Shown here: piece by piece, positions 37,766-46,849 of the stretch
How positions within the stretch are numbered: position 1 is the stretch's first letter
Layout: each line of letters starts with the position of its first letter
Origin: Bacillota bacterium
Lineage (GTDB): Bacteria; Bacillota; Sulfobacillia; Sulfobacillales; Sulfobacillaceae
Assembly: GCA_021820965.1 (NCBI GenBank)
Contig: JAKACZ010000007.1
Coordinates: 62,001-126,000 of the forward strand
Reading direction: 5' to 3'
Length of the DNA stretch: 64,000 nucleotides
Made by a program: the position numbers and the translations under genes
The notes under the pieces: model-generated
Seen by the model: only the letters and a program-made list of their open reading frames with translations
Told to the model about the DNA's origin: nothing
Databases searched by the model: none

Positions 37766-38747
37766 TTAGTGTTCGCAATTTTCTTTCTGTAAAATTTCAT
37801 TGGCTAACGTCAAGAGCAACTTCTTCAGGGTCATGCGCTGGTACAAATTCTGGTTCAGCATCACGTTATGGAGATGGGACAAGAGAATCAGCGCGATGAA
37901 GCTGATGAAGACCTTGTTTTGCTTTTGCATCCGATCATCGCGATGGACGCGGGGGCGTCCCAAATCGAGCGTCACTTTCAAGCGGAGGAACCCCTTCTCG
38001 ACCACATCCTTGTGGCGATCAATAGCGGGCGCCTGCGTTGCATCAGCCACATCCTTACTCACCATGACGAGCCACCCCGCCGTCTGCCATTCCTTCGCGA
38101 CGACCTTGTCCCGAATGTTCACTGTATAGCCCGACGGGGTGTGGGCCGATTGGCGGATGATCAGGTACTTCTTGGCCACCGCGTCCGCCAAGGCGGACGG
38201 CGGATCGGCCTCCGCGCGGTCTTTCAGGACGGTGACCTGGGCGTACAGCTCTTCCTGCCGGATCACCGCCTTCAGCGCGTGATAGTACACGTGCGTATAC
38301 AGGCGGTGCTGAGCATTCCACGCCCGCTCTTGAGTGACCGCGCGCAGCGTGTCCGCGCCCAGTACCAGCGTATGCTGCAGGCGGTCGATATCCTTCCGTT
38401 CGCTGGCGACCAGGCGCTTGGCAAACCCTGCGGTAAAGGGCACCGCGATGATAAAGCGCATCGCGGGCGTGTGCTGAAGCGGCATTCACATTGCGGGTGC
38501 TGAAAAACCCCTGGTCCATCACGGCTAACACTGGCTTGCCCCCGGCAATCGCGTCCATTTTCGCCAGGGTGGTCTCCCATGTGCTCACAATACGCCAGGC
38601 CACACCATACGGGCCAGATTCTTGCGCTGCGGGTAATTTACCGGCCTTAATCCAGCGGCGCACGGTTTTATCACTCACACCGAACCGTTGGGCCGCTTCC
38701 TGAATGGAGACGGTATGGTTGGACATTTGTCCATTGAGCTCGTCCAC
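37766..38747 (-). pseudogene. IS1634/IS4-type transposase remnant with an unrelated N-terminal HTH and a frameshift
   Basis: Starts at 38747 with an excisionase/MerR-like helix-turn-helix (SIQEAAQRFGVSDKTVRRWIKAGKLPA) that is not part of this transposase family. It then joins transposase sequence (GGKPVLAVMDQGFFSTRNVN). At about 38484 the frame shifts by one base. The second frame, to 37766, carries the DDE transposase C-terminus: TPAMRFIIAVPF, RHKDVVEKGFLRLKVTLDL and FISFIALILLSHLHNVM. The transposase N-terminal half is missing. I read it as a chimeric, inactive gene. Confidence 0.75.
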
Positions 38748-38972
38748 CCTGATCCCCTCTCATAGACAGTGTGTCCCATGACTATGGTCATGTCCATACT
38801 CCGGAGTTATTTGGATAATATTTCAAATTTTAGTTGTGGGTGGTAACGTCTACTTCCTTAGAAGCATTACTCATTTCACGAAAATCGAACACGTTGATTC
38901 GAGCACACCCGTTGAAAGACGGGGTCGCAAAGCCATAGGATCTGACGTCCCAACAAAGGGGGCAAGATAGCC

Positions 38973-39686
38973 GTGCTGCCAACGTGGCCGCGTTCTTCTT
39001 GGCATCGGGCCCCACCTCTCCGGCCGGATGCGGGGGTCATTTATCGTGGAGGATTGGTTCTTCGGGGATTGATGGCGGGCCTACTCTTCTGGGTTTCCAT
39101 CCAATTTCCCCACTCGACCTGGAATCATGCGTGGATGGTTGCGGCTGGCCTGGCGCTCGTTGATGGGGTGGCCGCCCTCATTGTGCTGCGAAGGCCGGAG
39201 GGAATCCCGCGAATGATTCCCTATACGGTCGTGGCGGACGGTGCGATCGGATGGGGTGTCGCGTGGGTCTACAGCCAATCCCCCCATACGTTGGTTCCGG
39301 GTTTGTTAACGCTGTATACCCATGAAATTCTCACCTATTATCCGAACCGCCGGGGGGCGGTCTGTGCGGGGCTCTACATTATCGTCACGAATAGTCTGTT
39401 GGGGATTGTTCCGGGGGTGCATACGGCGCCGTTGTGGCCCTGGTCGGTGGTGGTGTATTGGACGGTCCTGGACGCGCTGATTTGGGGAGCCTTCCTGATG
39501 CCGCTACACTTTCCCCTGCGGCCTCGTGCGGTCGCGTTACTGACCGAGCGAGAACGCGAGATTTATTACCTCCTGGTGGCGGGCTGGTCGACTCCCCAGA
39601 TTGCTGAGTCTTTGCATATCGATGCCGGGACCGTGCGGAGCCACATCGCCCACATTCATCATAAGCTCGGGCGTTCGCACCTCTAG
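38973..39686 (+). CDS. Membrane-anchored LuxR-family regulator
   Basis: 237 residues, GTG start after AAAGGGGGC. About five or six hydrophobic helices span residues 25-175, followed by a LuxR/GerE helix-turn-helix (LLTEREREIYYLLVAGWSTPQIAESLHIDAGTVRSHIAHIHHKLG) at about 190-235. The protein stops right after HKLGRSHL, slightly earlier than most LuxR domains. The design suggests a one-component sensor that binds DNA at the membrane. The ligand is unknown. Confidence 0.75.
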   Translation: MLPTWPRSSWHRAPPLRPDAGVIYRGGLVLRGLMAGLLFWVSIQFPHSTWNHAWMVAAGLALVDGVAALIVLRRPEGIPRMIPYTVVADGAIGWGVAWVYSQSPHTLVPGLLTLYTHEILTYYPNRRGAVCAGLYIIVTNSLLGIVPGVHTAPLWPWSVVVYWTVLDALIWGAFLMPLHFPLRPRAVALLTEREREIYYLLVAGWSTPQIAESLHIDAGTVRSHIAHIHHKLGRSHL

Positions 39687-39730
39687 ACACCTGTCTACCC
39701 CTCCCGTCCATACGGGGATTATTGACCAAA

Positions 39731-39771
39731 GCCCGTGGAGACGCCTGTTGAGGCCTCTCCACGGGCTTCTC
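39731..39771 (+). terminator. Strong hairpin after the LuxR-type gene
   Basis: AAGCCCGTGGAGA and TCTCCACGGGCTT form a perfect 13-bp stem. Only a mixed CTCT tail follows, so termination is likely but not certain. Confidence 0.6.
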
Positions 39772-39871
39772 TGCGCTCTCCACGCCAAAATCCACGCACT
39801 CCACGGTTATTTCCACTTCCTCCACGCGAAGGGCCTGGGGTTTAATCACCGATACAAAGGAGGGACAAGTT

Positions 39872-39946
39872 ATGCGGGCTGGAACCCTTTCCTCCCGGAA
39901 CAAGCTGCAACGACATTACGCCGCCCGCCGCTACAAGATGAATTGA
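39872..39946 (+). CDS. 24-residue basic peptide gene
   Basis: ATG at 39872 with AAAGGAGGGACAAGTT directly upstream, one of the best ribosome sites in the region, and stop TGA at 39944. The peptide starts MRAGTLSSRNKLQRHYAARR and ends YKMN; it carries many Arg, Lys and Tyr residues. It is followed at once by GAGAGGAGGA and the holin-like gene. Short genes of this kind precede holins in Firmicutes prophages; the function is unknown. Confidence 0.55.
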   Translation: MRAGTLSSRNKLQRHYAARRYKMN

Positions 39947-39959
39947 GAGGAGGATCAGG

Positions 39960-40256
39960 ATGCTGACGATGAGTGATTTTTTAACGGTGGCCGGTGCCTC
40001 GGGTCTCACGGTAGCCATCGTGACGTTACTGAAGACACTATGGCCGCGCGGCGCGGACCCATGGGTCACATGGGGGGTGGCCGAAGCGATAATGTTCACC
40101 GGCGGGCTCTTGTTTCACGGCGACCAGTTAACGGCGAAGACGGTTGTGTTGCTGTTCATGAGCGGGATTGTCGTCGCAACAACGGCGTTGGGTAGCCAGA
40201 CGAGCACTACCCTTGTCCTCCGACAGCGCACAGCGAAAAGGGGGCCTCGGTCATGA
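39960..40256 (+). CDS. Holin-like small membrane protein
   Basis: 98 residues, ATG with GAGGAGGATCAGG. Three short hydrophobic segments (DFLTVAGASGLTVAIVTLLKTLW, WGVAEAIMFTGGLLF, TVVLLFMSGIVVATTALG) and a charged tail RQRTAKRGPRS, the usual shape of phage holins. It overlaps the next gene by four bases. The family cannot be fixed by eye. Confidence 0.55.
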   Translation: MLTMSDFLTVAGASGLTVAIVTLLKTLWPRGADPWVTWGVAEAIMFTGGLLFHGDQLTAKTVVLLFMSGIVVATTALGSQTSTTLVLRQRTAKRGPRS

Positions 40257-40612
40257 CGCAGCACACGATAACGATACGGCGGGGTGTGCAGGTCGACCTC
40301 GCTTACGAGGGCGTGTGGCAGGGTCGACAGTTTCATCCGCTGCCGGCCCGCACTTTTCGCATCATGCAATACCTGATTAGCCACTTCGATCAGGTCATTC
40401 CTCAAGCCGCTCTGCTGTCCATTGGGTGGCCCGATGAGCCGCGTGTCGGACAGGACTTGTATCGGCATATTCATCGGATTCGAGAACTAATCGAAGTCAA
40501 TCCGACTAGGCCTCAATACTTGCTTACGCGTAAGGACAGAGGTTATGTATTCATGACAACACCACTTTGTCGCATGTCCGCAGGCAACCGGCACACGTCA
40601 GTCGTTACTTAG
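40253..40612 (+). CDS. Stand-alone winged-helix (OmpR-type) DNA-binding protein
   Basis: 119 residues, ATGA overlap with the holin-like gene. Residues about 28-102 form a trans_reg_C domain without a receiver: LPARTFRIMQYLISHFDQVIP, LYRHIHRIRELIEVNP and YLLTRKDRGYVF. The C-terminal 17 residues look like random extension. It may regulate the island. Confidence 0.7.
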   Translation: MTQHTITIRRGVQVDLAYEGVWQGRQFHPLPARTFRIMQYLISHFDQVIPQAALLSIGWPDEPRVGQDLYRHIHRIRELIEVNPTRPQYLLTRKDRGYVFMTTPLCRMSAGNRHTSVVT

Positions 40613-40712
40613 AAGGGACCATGATAGTCACAGATTGCTCCTTGTCCGTGAGTAACCCATATCGGCCTATAGACGTTCTATCGGTAGTGATAAGGAAAAG
40701 AGGCAAATACTT

Positions 40713-41867
40713 ATGGGCTGGCGACCTATCGTTGTCGGAGTTGCCGCCGCGGTCAGTCTGTCGGCCGCGGGGGCCGCTCTGTCTCTGAGGATCAGTGCCG
40801 CGCCGGAGAGGCCTCTAGTAACGAACACCCTTCAACGCCCATTGACCCAATTGTATACGCTGAAAATGATGACGCTGCGGGCAGGCTGGGCCGTCAACGG
40901 CAATCAACTCTTGCATACCGTCGATGGCGGGCGGTGCTGGGTATCTGTGACTCCGGTCGGGTTGCCCATCATCGTCGATGGTTCGACGGTGCGCAACACG
41001 GTCTGGCAATTCGTAAATGGGCAGACGGCTTGGATAGCCGGGCGAGCGGGGCCCGGCGCGACCGTGCGTTTGGCCTATACGCGAGACGGCGGTCGGCATT
41101 GGAAGGAACAGACCATACCGGTGCCCGGACTCACCAACGGCACGGAACTGACGGCGGTGGACTTTCTCAACAGCCACGAGGGCTGGATTATGGGGAGTGG
41201 TCTCGGCGTCATCGGAAGCACAACGATCTGGACCACTACCAATGGCGGTCAAACGTGGCATCAGGTGTACGGAACACCCCTGGCGGGGGGGAACTTGGTC
41301 TTTCAAACGCCCACCATGGGATGGATAACCATCGCGACCCCGGGCAACGACGGGCCCCAATTCAAGCTCGAGACCACGACGACGGGCGGGCGCGCATGGA
41401 CCGCCGTTCCGTTGCCGAATATCGGGTGGATCGAACCCGCCGGGCCGCCTACGTTTCATGGAGCCGCCGGCCTGTTGTCCGTGTGGGGTACCACCGGGTT
41501 TGTCACGGTCTTGCGTACGTCGGATGGAGGACAGCGGTGGGTTTGGTCCTCCCGCAAATTGCCGTTTCCCACGAACAGCGCCATGTTTTGGACCGTTCGA
41601 ACGCGGGGGGGAGCCGTGGCATGGGCCATAACATCCGGCCGCCTCTGGCGATCGACTAATGGGGGACAGACGTGGACGTTGCGTAGCACGGCAGCATTTC
41701 TGAAGACCGCATCGGGTCTCGACTTTTTGAATCCGAGTGTGGGCTGGTTGTGGCAACGGACGAAGAATGGCCGTACCCAGCTTTGGCTTACTACATCCGG
41801 CGGGCAGCGGTGGACAGCCATTTCCCCGACCCTGAACGTCCCGATGAGGAGACCCCATAGAGTTTAA
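40713..41867 (+). CDS. Secreted Asp-box/YCF48-like beta-propeller protein
   Basis: 384 residues, ATG after AAGGAAAAGAGG. N-terminal hydrophobic signal or anchor (VVGVAAAVSLSAAGAALSL). Seven Asp-box type turns: TVDGGRCW, TRDGGRHW, TTNGGQTW, TTTGGRAW, TSDGGQRW, STNGGQTW and TTSGGQRW, spaced 40-60 residues, giving a propeller. No sialidase catalytic residues were seen. Such proteins serve as extracellular binding or assembly factors; the role here is unknown. Confidence 0.8.
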   Translation: MGWRPIVVGVAAAVSLSAAGAALSLRISAAPERPLVTNTLQRPLTQLYTLKMMTLRAGWAVNGNQLLHTVDGGRCWVSVTPVGLPIIVDGSTVRNTVWQFVNGQTAWIAGRAGPGATVRLAYTRDGGRHWKEQTIPVPGLTNGTELTAVDFLNSHEGWIMGSGLGVIGSTTIWTTTNGGQTWHQVYGTPLAGGNLVFQTPTMGWITIATPGNDGPQFKLETTTTGGRAWTAVPLPNIGWIEPAGPPTFHGAAGLLSVWGTTGFVTVLRTSDGGQRWVWSSRKLPFPTNSAMFWTVRTRGGAVAWAITSGRLWRSTNGGQTWTLRSTAAFLKTASGLDFLNPSVGWLWQRTKNGRTQLWLTTSGGQRWTAISPTLNVPMRRPHRV

Positions 41868-41890
41868 CCTACAGTACCTCCGATCAGAGA

Positions 41891-41920
41891 GACGGAGAAG
41901 CGTGTGCGCGTTTCTCCGTC
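41891..41920 (+). terminator. Hairpin between convergent genes
   Basis: GACGGAGAA and TTCTCCGTC, a perfect 9-bp stem with a 12-base loop, 23 bases after the propeller gene; no T run. Confidence 0.5.
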
Positions 41921-41942
41921 CTCGTAGGGTGTGCCGCAACAA

Positions 41943-42739
41943 CTAGGGAATGGGGCAGTACTGCCCAAGCGCCGTATGGAAGTCGATATTCGGATTCCCC
42001 ATGTCTAAGTCGACATAGTATTGCTGACCAGTGCTGGAGTTGGTGACTAGCGCGTTCCCCGTGTATTGCCATAGAGTCGTTGACTGACCGATCGCAACGT
42101 CGGTACTTGTATAACTCGTGTCCCAACTTGATGGAAATCCTAGCAATTGAGGACTAATGTAACTCGACACGGCGACAAAGTTCGGCCGGACACCGTAGGT
42201 GCTCACGCATGTGTTGACAGAATCCCACACTTTCGTCGCGTCCTGTCCGCCATAGACACCACCCCAACCAATCAGTTGATTGCCCACCGAATCCGTGACG
42301 CCGGTTGCCATCTGCTGCAGCCAGCCAGCCAGATAGTCGGCAAAGTTGAACGTTGGGAAGCCCTGGCCCGGCGTCTCACAGTCCAACGCGAAGGCGCACA
42401 TATAGAGTCCATTGATGAGGGGAAGTTTGTCGCCTTGTTTGAAAGAGCCTTTAACACCGCGTTCAGGTTGTTTGTAGCGTCTGAAACGCCAGTATTATAG
42501 TCGTTGACGGTGATTCCTTGCCCGGCAATCGGCAACAGACGCATCTGTTTGGAATTAAAAAATGCGTTTTCGTTCGCACCACTGTACCACGTGATGCCGT
42601 TCCCCGCACTTTGGCCGTTGTCGCTGGGGGCGAGCAAATATCGACCCCATCCGTCGGGTGTGGCTCCTTGCCAACTCGTCACCTGATCGTAAATCGTGGA
42701 ATTAATGGGGACGCCGCTATCTGCATATGGCGTGCTCAT
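41943..42739 (-). pseudogene. Rv2525c-like (DUF1906) glycoside-hydrolase-like gene with a frameshift
   Basis: The start at 42739 has GAAAGGACGG upstream. The first frame gives MSTPYADSGVPINSTIYDQV, WGRYLLAPSD and MRLLPIAGQGITVNDYNTGV. Between about 42480 and 42400 the frame changes. The second frame gives GDKLPLINGLYMCAFALDCE, FNFADYLAGWLQQMATGV, NQLIGWGGVYGG and QYYVDLDMGNPNIDF to the stop at 41943. Together about 265 residues of a TIM-barrel-like cell-wall-related domain often found in phage endolysins. Broken by mutation or by a sequence error. Confidence 0.72.
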
Positions 42740-43569
42740 GTCGATCCGTCCTTTCGTATTCGAGAGTAGTCTCATCTGAGACATGTCTCATGCTACGCGG
42801 GAGAACGAACACTCCACGAACTCGTAACAGCCACTGGTCTGACACATGTCTACCAGTTTTGCGATAGGCCATACACAAGAATGGCGACGGTTGTATCCAT
42901 CAAAATAGCAGAGGGTACGATAAGATCATACAGGCTGAGAGCCGCCCCCTATTGGGGCAGGCCTTTTCCCTTCTGTCGGTTTATTGGGTGATGCCAACAT
43001 TGGCTCTGCCAGCTGACTTTCGGGGACTACGTCAAATCTGGCGTCACAAGGGCTTTAGTCTCTTGGGTTTAGCGTGACGCCCCTTTCTCTCTTCGGCGGA
43101 CTTGTTGGGGGTCTCTCCACGGCGGTCAGCACCCCGTTTTCATCTGCCACCAGCACAATGCCGATTCAGACTGCCGCTGTCGAGGAGGCCACGAGACACC
43201 TCCTCCTCGGTAGGTATAATCGATGATACCTACACTTCGGAGAATGACACAAGATTCGGCACCCATGCCATCATCCGCAAATTGGGCCAGGAACTGGGAT
43301 CACAGAGAGGATCTGCCGTTACCGCATGACAAATTCTGGCAACTGTCACCTGTAGGCATAATTCTTAGCGGGAATTTAGGTTGTATGTACGGGCTGGGCC
43401 GAAAAAGGGCCAGTGCCTGTGGAACACGGTGAGCCCGGTGTCTTCATCAAATTAAAATGGTGTGGATATCCCCCCGGCAGAATGACCCCATATGCAACTG
43501 GACTGTGGCTAAGAGCCGGGTTTCGCGACACAAAATTGTCAGACAACCATGCCAAGACAAATGTTTGGA
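42740..43569. other. Gene-poor stretch at the end of the island
   Basis: About 830 bases. It holds a terminator-like hairpin at 42942-42967 (GCC-GCCCC, loop, GGGGC-A-GGC, TTTT). Several short open frames on both strands, for example around 43079-43230 and 43240-43430, lack ribosome sites and may be decayed coding sequence. I see no confident gene. Confidence 0.5.
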
Positions 43570-44322
43570 TCAATCGGTTTGGTATACGTTAGTGAAACTG
43601 CTGATCGATCGAACAAACTGTGGATCTATTGCGCTATCCGTTATCAGACCATCAATTTCTCCCCATTCCACGTACCGATATGTGCTGATTACATGCAATT
43701 TAGAGGAGTCAGCTACCACGTACTTTTGGCGAGCGGAATGGAGCATAGTACGTTTAAGCTCAACCTCGGCCATCGTGGACGTTGACGGGCCGCCTTCGTG
43801 GGATAAACTGTTGGCCCCGATGAAACAAACGTCGGCCATAACTTCCTGCAAGGCGCGCGACGCCCAAAATCCCACCATGTCTTGGCTGATCGCTCTAATT
43901 TTCCCTCCGGTTAAGATAAGTTCAACTCCGTGCGCATTACCCAAAACAGGTATGATACTGACCGAGTTTGTTATTACCGTTAGCCCGTCTTGTAGCGAGA
44001 GTAGCTTAGCAATGGCGAGATTCGTACTCCCCCCGTCCAGCATAATGACGTTCCCTGGTATGAGAGAAACCGCGAGGCGCGCAATCGCGGATTTTTCGTG
44101 TGTGTGTAAGGTACTTGTCTCGTGGTAGGGAATTTCTCGCCGATCATTTATATAAGTTGCACCGCCGCGCGCCTTTTTGGCTATTCCGAGGCTCTCAAGA
44201 TAAGCAATGTCTTTCCGAATAGTTTCGGTGGTAACTCCGAATTCGCCGGCCAATTCTCGCACAACCAGTCGACCTTCCTCAACTAAGCGTTGGGCTAGCT
44301 GTCGTCGTCTTTCTTCAATCAT
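43570..44322 (-). CDS. DeoR/GlpR-family transcriptional regulator
   Basis: 250 residues from the ATG at 44322, which has CGAGGTGAT upstream. DeoR helix-turn-helix: MIEERRRQLAQRLVEEGRLVVRELAGEFGVTTETIRKDIAYLE, then AKKARGGATY. The C-terminal sugar-phosphate-binding domain has MLDGGSTNLAIAKLL, VITNSVSII, LTGGKIRAISQDMVG and ADVCFIGANSLS. Encoded divergently from the sugar operon, it most likely represses it and responds to a phosphorylated intermediate. Confidence 0.9.
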   Translation of the reverse strand: MIEERRRQLAQRLVEEGRLVVRELAGEFGVTTETIRKDIAYLESLGIAKKARGGATYINDRREIPYHETSTLHTHEKSAIARLAVSLIPGNVIMLDGGSTNLAIAKLLSLQDGLTVITNSVSIIPVLGNAHGVELILTGGKIRAISQDMVGFWASRALQEVMADVCFIGANSLSHEGGPSTSTMAEVELKRTMLHSARQKYVVADSSKLHVISTYRYVEWGEIDGLITDSAIDPQFVRSISSFTNVYQTD

Positions 44323-44422
44323 GTCATCACCTCGAGATATCTTGGTGGTTGGTTTCGTGTCGGAAAACAAACATCGCAATTACACATTATCCTAGATTAC
44401 CAACAAAATCTATTGCTTTTCA

Positions 44423-44449
44423 TTGACAAAACCAACCTCGATTTATACT
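44423..44449 (+). promoter_or_regulatory. Promoter of the sugar operon
   Basis: Consensus TTGACA at 44423-44428 with TATACT at 44444-44449 (15 bases apart) or TACTAT at 44446-44451 (17 apart). It lies about 57 bases before the binding-protein start. Confidence 0.65.
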
Positions 44450-44450
44450 A

Positions 44451-44465
44451 TCGTTTCATGAACGA
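44451..44465. promoter_or_regulatory. Candidate DeoR-type operator
   Basis: TCGTT-TCATG-AACGA, a perfect 5-bp palindrome overlapping the -10 region and start site. The position is right for repression; the arms resemble the TTCG/CGAA cores of some DeoR-family sites. Confidence 0.4.
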
Positions 44466-44507
44466 AGAGTTTGACGATAACCTCTCTTCCAAGAAAGGAG
44501 AACGCTC

Positions 44508-45890
44508 GTGAAGAAGACTTCATTTGCTCTAATCGGTGTCGCAGCTTTGGCCGGGGTCACGTTAGCTGGATGCGGCAGTTCGGGATCTACATCGTCCGCG
44601 TCAACCAATGGGAAAGTTGTGTTGACCGTGGCGACGGTCAACAATTCTCAGATGGTGCAGATGGAACAGTTGACGAAGACGGTGTTTGAAAAGGAAAACC
44701 CCAATATTGTGGTGAAGTTTGACACGCTTCCTGAAAATCAGCTCAGGCCCAAAATAACGGAGGATGTGGCTACCAATGCCGGTCAATTTGATTTGGTAAC
44801 CATCGGGAACTACGAAACTCCCATTTGGGCAAAAAACGGGTGGATTTCGGACCTGACGCCCATGCTTAACTCGATGTCTGCTAGTCAAAAAAAATCGTAT
44901 CAGTTCAACGATCTAATTAAGCCCGTGATGGATTCGCTGCAATACAACCACAACACCTATGCCATCCCGTTTTATGCTGAGAGCAGCATGATAATGTACA
45001 ACAAAAGAATTTTCGCCAAGGATCATCTGACCATGCCCTTGCATCCCACATGGAGTCAAATCGCGACGCTTGCTAAAGAGGCAAACAACCCCAGCCAGGG
45101 GGTTTACGGAATTGTTCTTCGGGGTGCATCAGGCTGGGGCATGAATCTTGCCCCGATCGATACGGTGTTAAATACGTTCGGCGGTGGATGGTTCAACATG
45201 CACTGGAAGCCAACGTTAACGAGTTCAGCCGACGAGAAAGCCGTGTCTTTTTATGTCAACCTTTTGAAAAAGTACGGCGAGTCTTCGGCCGCGACCACAG
45301 GATGGCAAACGAGTCTAAGTCTCATGGCCCATGGCAAGGCGGCGATGTACTATGACGCCACATCTGAAGCGGGAGTTTTAGAAACACCTTCCCAGTCAAC
45401 GATCGCCGGAAATGTGGGGTTTGCGTATGCGCCCGTTGATGTGACCTCCAACGGTAGTCACTGGTTATGGTCATGGGCGTTGGCGGTGGTTAAGGACAGT
45501 CCCCATCCACACGCAGCATTCAAGTTCCTCACATGGGCTACCAGCCTGCAATATCTGAAGTTGGCCGGCAAAACATTCGGCTGGGCAAACGTTCCGCCAG
45601 GGACTCGCTACTCCATTTATCAGGACCCACAGTACTTGAAAGCCGCACCCTTTGCTTCGATTACCCTCAAGTCTATTAATACCGCGACCCCTGACGCCCC
45701 GACTAATCACCCGGTCCCCTACACGGGCGTTCAATTTGTTGAAATTCCGCAATTCGAAACTCTGGGCGATGAAGTGAGTCAAGATATCTCTTCGGCCATC
45801 GCCGGCAACACAACCGTCAAGCAAGCCCTTGCGACGGGGCAGCAACAGGCGGCTCAACTCGTCAACGCGCAGAACACCAAGGGTTATTAA
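44508..45890 (+). CDS. Sugar/polyol ABC transporter substrate-binding lipoprotein (family 1)
   Basis: 460 residues, GTG after AGAAAGGAGAACG. Lipoprotein signal MKKTSFALIGVAALAGVTLAGC with Cys22, a Ser-rich linker, then SBP_bac_1 features: TVFEKENPNIVVKFDTLPENQL, DLVTIGNYETPIWAKNGWI, IPFYAESSMIMYNKRIFAK and GKAAMYYDATSEAG. Binding proteins with this YNK motif import sugars and polyols. First gene of a long operon. Confidence 0.92.
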   Translation: MKKTSFALIGVAALAGVTLAGCGSSGSTSSASTNGKVVLTVATVNNSQMVQMEQLTKTVFEKENPNIVVKFDTLPENQLRPKITEDVATNAGQFDLVTIGNYETPIWAKNGWISDLTPMLNSMSASQKKSYQFNDLIKPVMDSLQYNHNTYAIPFYAESSMIMYNKRIFAKDHLTMPLHPTWSQIATLAKEANNPSQGVYGIVLRGASGWGMNLAPIDTVLNTFGGGWFNMHWKPTLTSSADEKAVSFYVNLLKKYGESSAATTGWQTSLSLMAHGKAAMYYDATSEAGVLETPSQSTIAGNVGFAYAPVDVTSNGSHWLWSWALAVVKDSPHPHAAFKFLTWATSLQYLKLAGKTFGWANVPPGTRYSIYQDPQYLKAAPFASITLKSINTATPDAPTNHPVPYTGVQFVEIPQFETLGDEVSQDISSAIAGNTTVKQALATGQQQAAQLVNAQNTKGY

Positions 45891-45913
45891 GTTCGCGAAG
45901 GAGGGCTCCATGC

Positions 45914-46849
45914 ATGACATCTACCGTGCTTAACGAACCCACCACGTCCGTACAGAACAGTACGAAGTCCAAGGTGCCTGTAGCCATACGCACCAAGATG
46001 CATGTGCCCTCCATAGTCTACCTGGGCATCGCCACCCAGTTGCCATTTTTGTATGCACTGTGGTTGAGCCTGCACTCGTGGAATTTGTTAGAGCCATACT
46101 TGGGACACCCATTTGTTGGCCTCGGAAACTATGCCCATGAACTGGTGAACGATCCGGCATTTTGGCCGTCCGTGGCTAATGCCGGCAAAATCGTTCTTGG
46201 CTCGTTGGTGATAGCACTTCTCGTAGGGACGTTGCTTGCGCTACTGCTTAATCAGACATTCCCGGGCCGCAACACCTTACGAACAGCGATCTTAGTCCCT
46301 TTCCTGATTACGCCGGTTGTGACAGCAGTGGTCTGGAAGAATCTAGTTCTCAGTCCGTCGTTTGGCTTGGTCGATTGGATCATCCGTCTGTTTGGAGGAC
46401 AGCCAGTTGCTTGGCTGTCCAATTATCCCATGCTCAGTGTAATCGCGATGACGTCGTGGGAATGGATTCCGTTTTTCTTCTTGGTGATTACGGCAGGGCT
46501 TCAGGCGGTTCCCTATGACATGGTCGAAGCGGCTCAGGTGGATGGCGCCGGTCCGAGCGTCATCTGGTGGAAGGTCGTTATGCCCTACTTGAGGCACTAC
46601 TACGAAGTTGCTGTGCTGCTTGGTACCGTATTTATCTTCCAGACATTCGGCAAGATTTATCTGGCCACCGCAGGGGGGCCGGGGATTCAAACCACGACGC
46701 TCCCTTATTACACCTACAAAGTGGCATTCCAATACTGGGAGGTGGGCCAAGCCGCTGCCATTGGGGTCTACGGGGTCATTTTAGCGATCATTTTGGCCCA
46801 GCTCATGGTGCGGTACTTTTCCGGGACAAACTCGGGGAGGGAGATGTAA
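45914..46849 (+). CDS. Sugar ABC transporter permease 1
   Basis: 311 residues. Six membrane helices, with the ATPase-contact loop EAAQVDGAGPSVIWWKVVMPYL. A basic and Ser/Thr-rich N-terminal 28 residues precedes the first helix. Homologous to MalF/UgpA-type permeases. No ATP-binding subunit gene is present in the locus. Confidence 0.92.
   Translation: MTSTVLNEPTTSVQNSTKSKVPVAIRTKMHVPSIVYLGIATQLPFLYALWLSLHSWNLLEPYLGHPFVGLGNYAHELVNDPAFWPSVANAGKIVLGSLVIALLVGTLLALLLNQTFPGRNTLRTAILVPFLITPVVTAVVWKNLVLSPSFGLVDWIIRLFGGQPVAWLSNYPMLSVIAMTSWEWIPFFFLVITAGLQAVPYDMVEAAQVDGAGPSVIWWKVVMPYLRHYYEVAVLLGTVFIFQTFGKIYLATAGGPGIQTTTLPYYTYKVAFQYWEVGQAAAIGVYGVILAIILAQLMVRYFSGTNSGREM

Noticed and set aside
37868..38503. 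211-residue plus-strand frame
   Set aside because: Antisense of the transposase remnant; Arg-rich shadow.
40815..41942. 375-residue open frame on the minus strand
   Set aside because: Antisense to the Asp-box propeller gene, whose seven repeats are clearly the coding sense; the composition is Arg/Pro-rich as in shadow frames.
43457..44128. 223-residue plus-strand frame
   Set aside because: Antisense to the DeoR regulator, which has full domain support.
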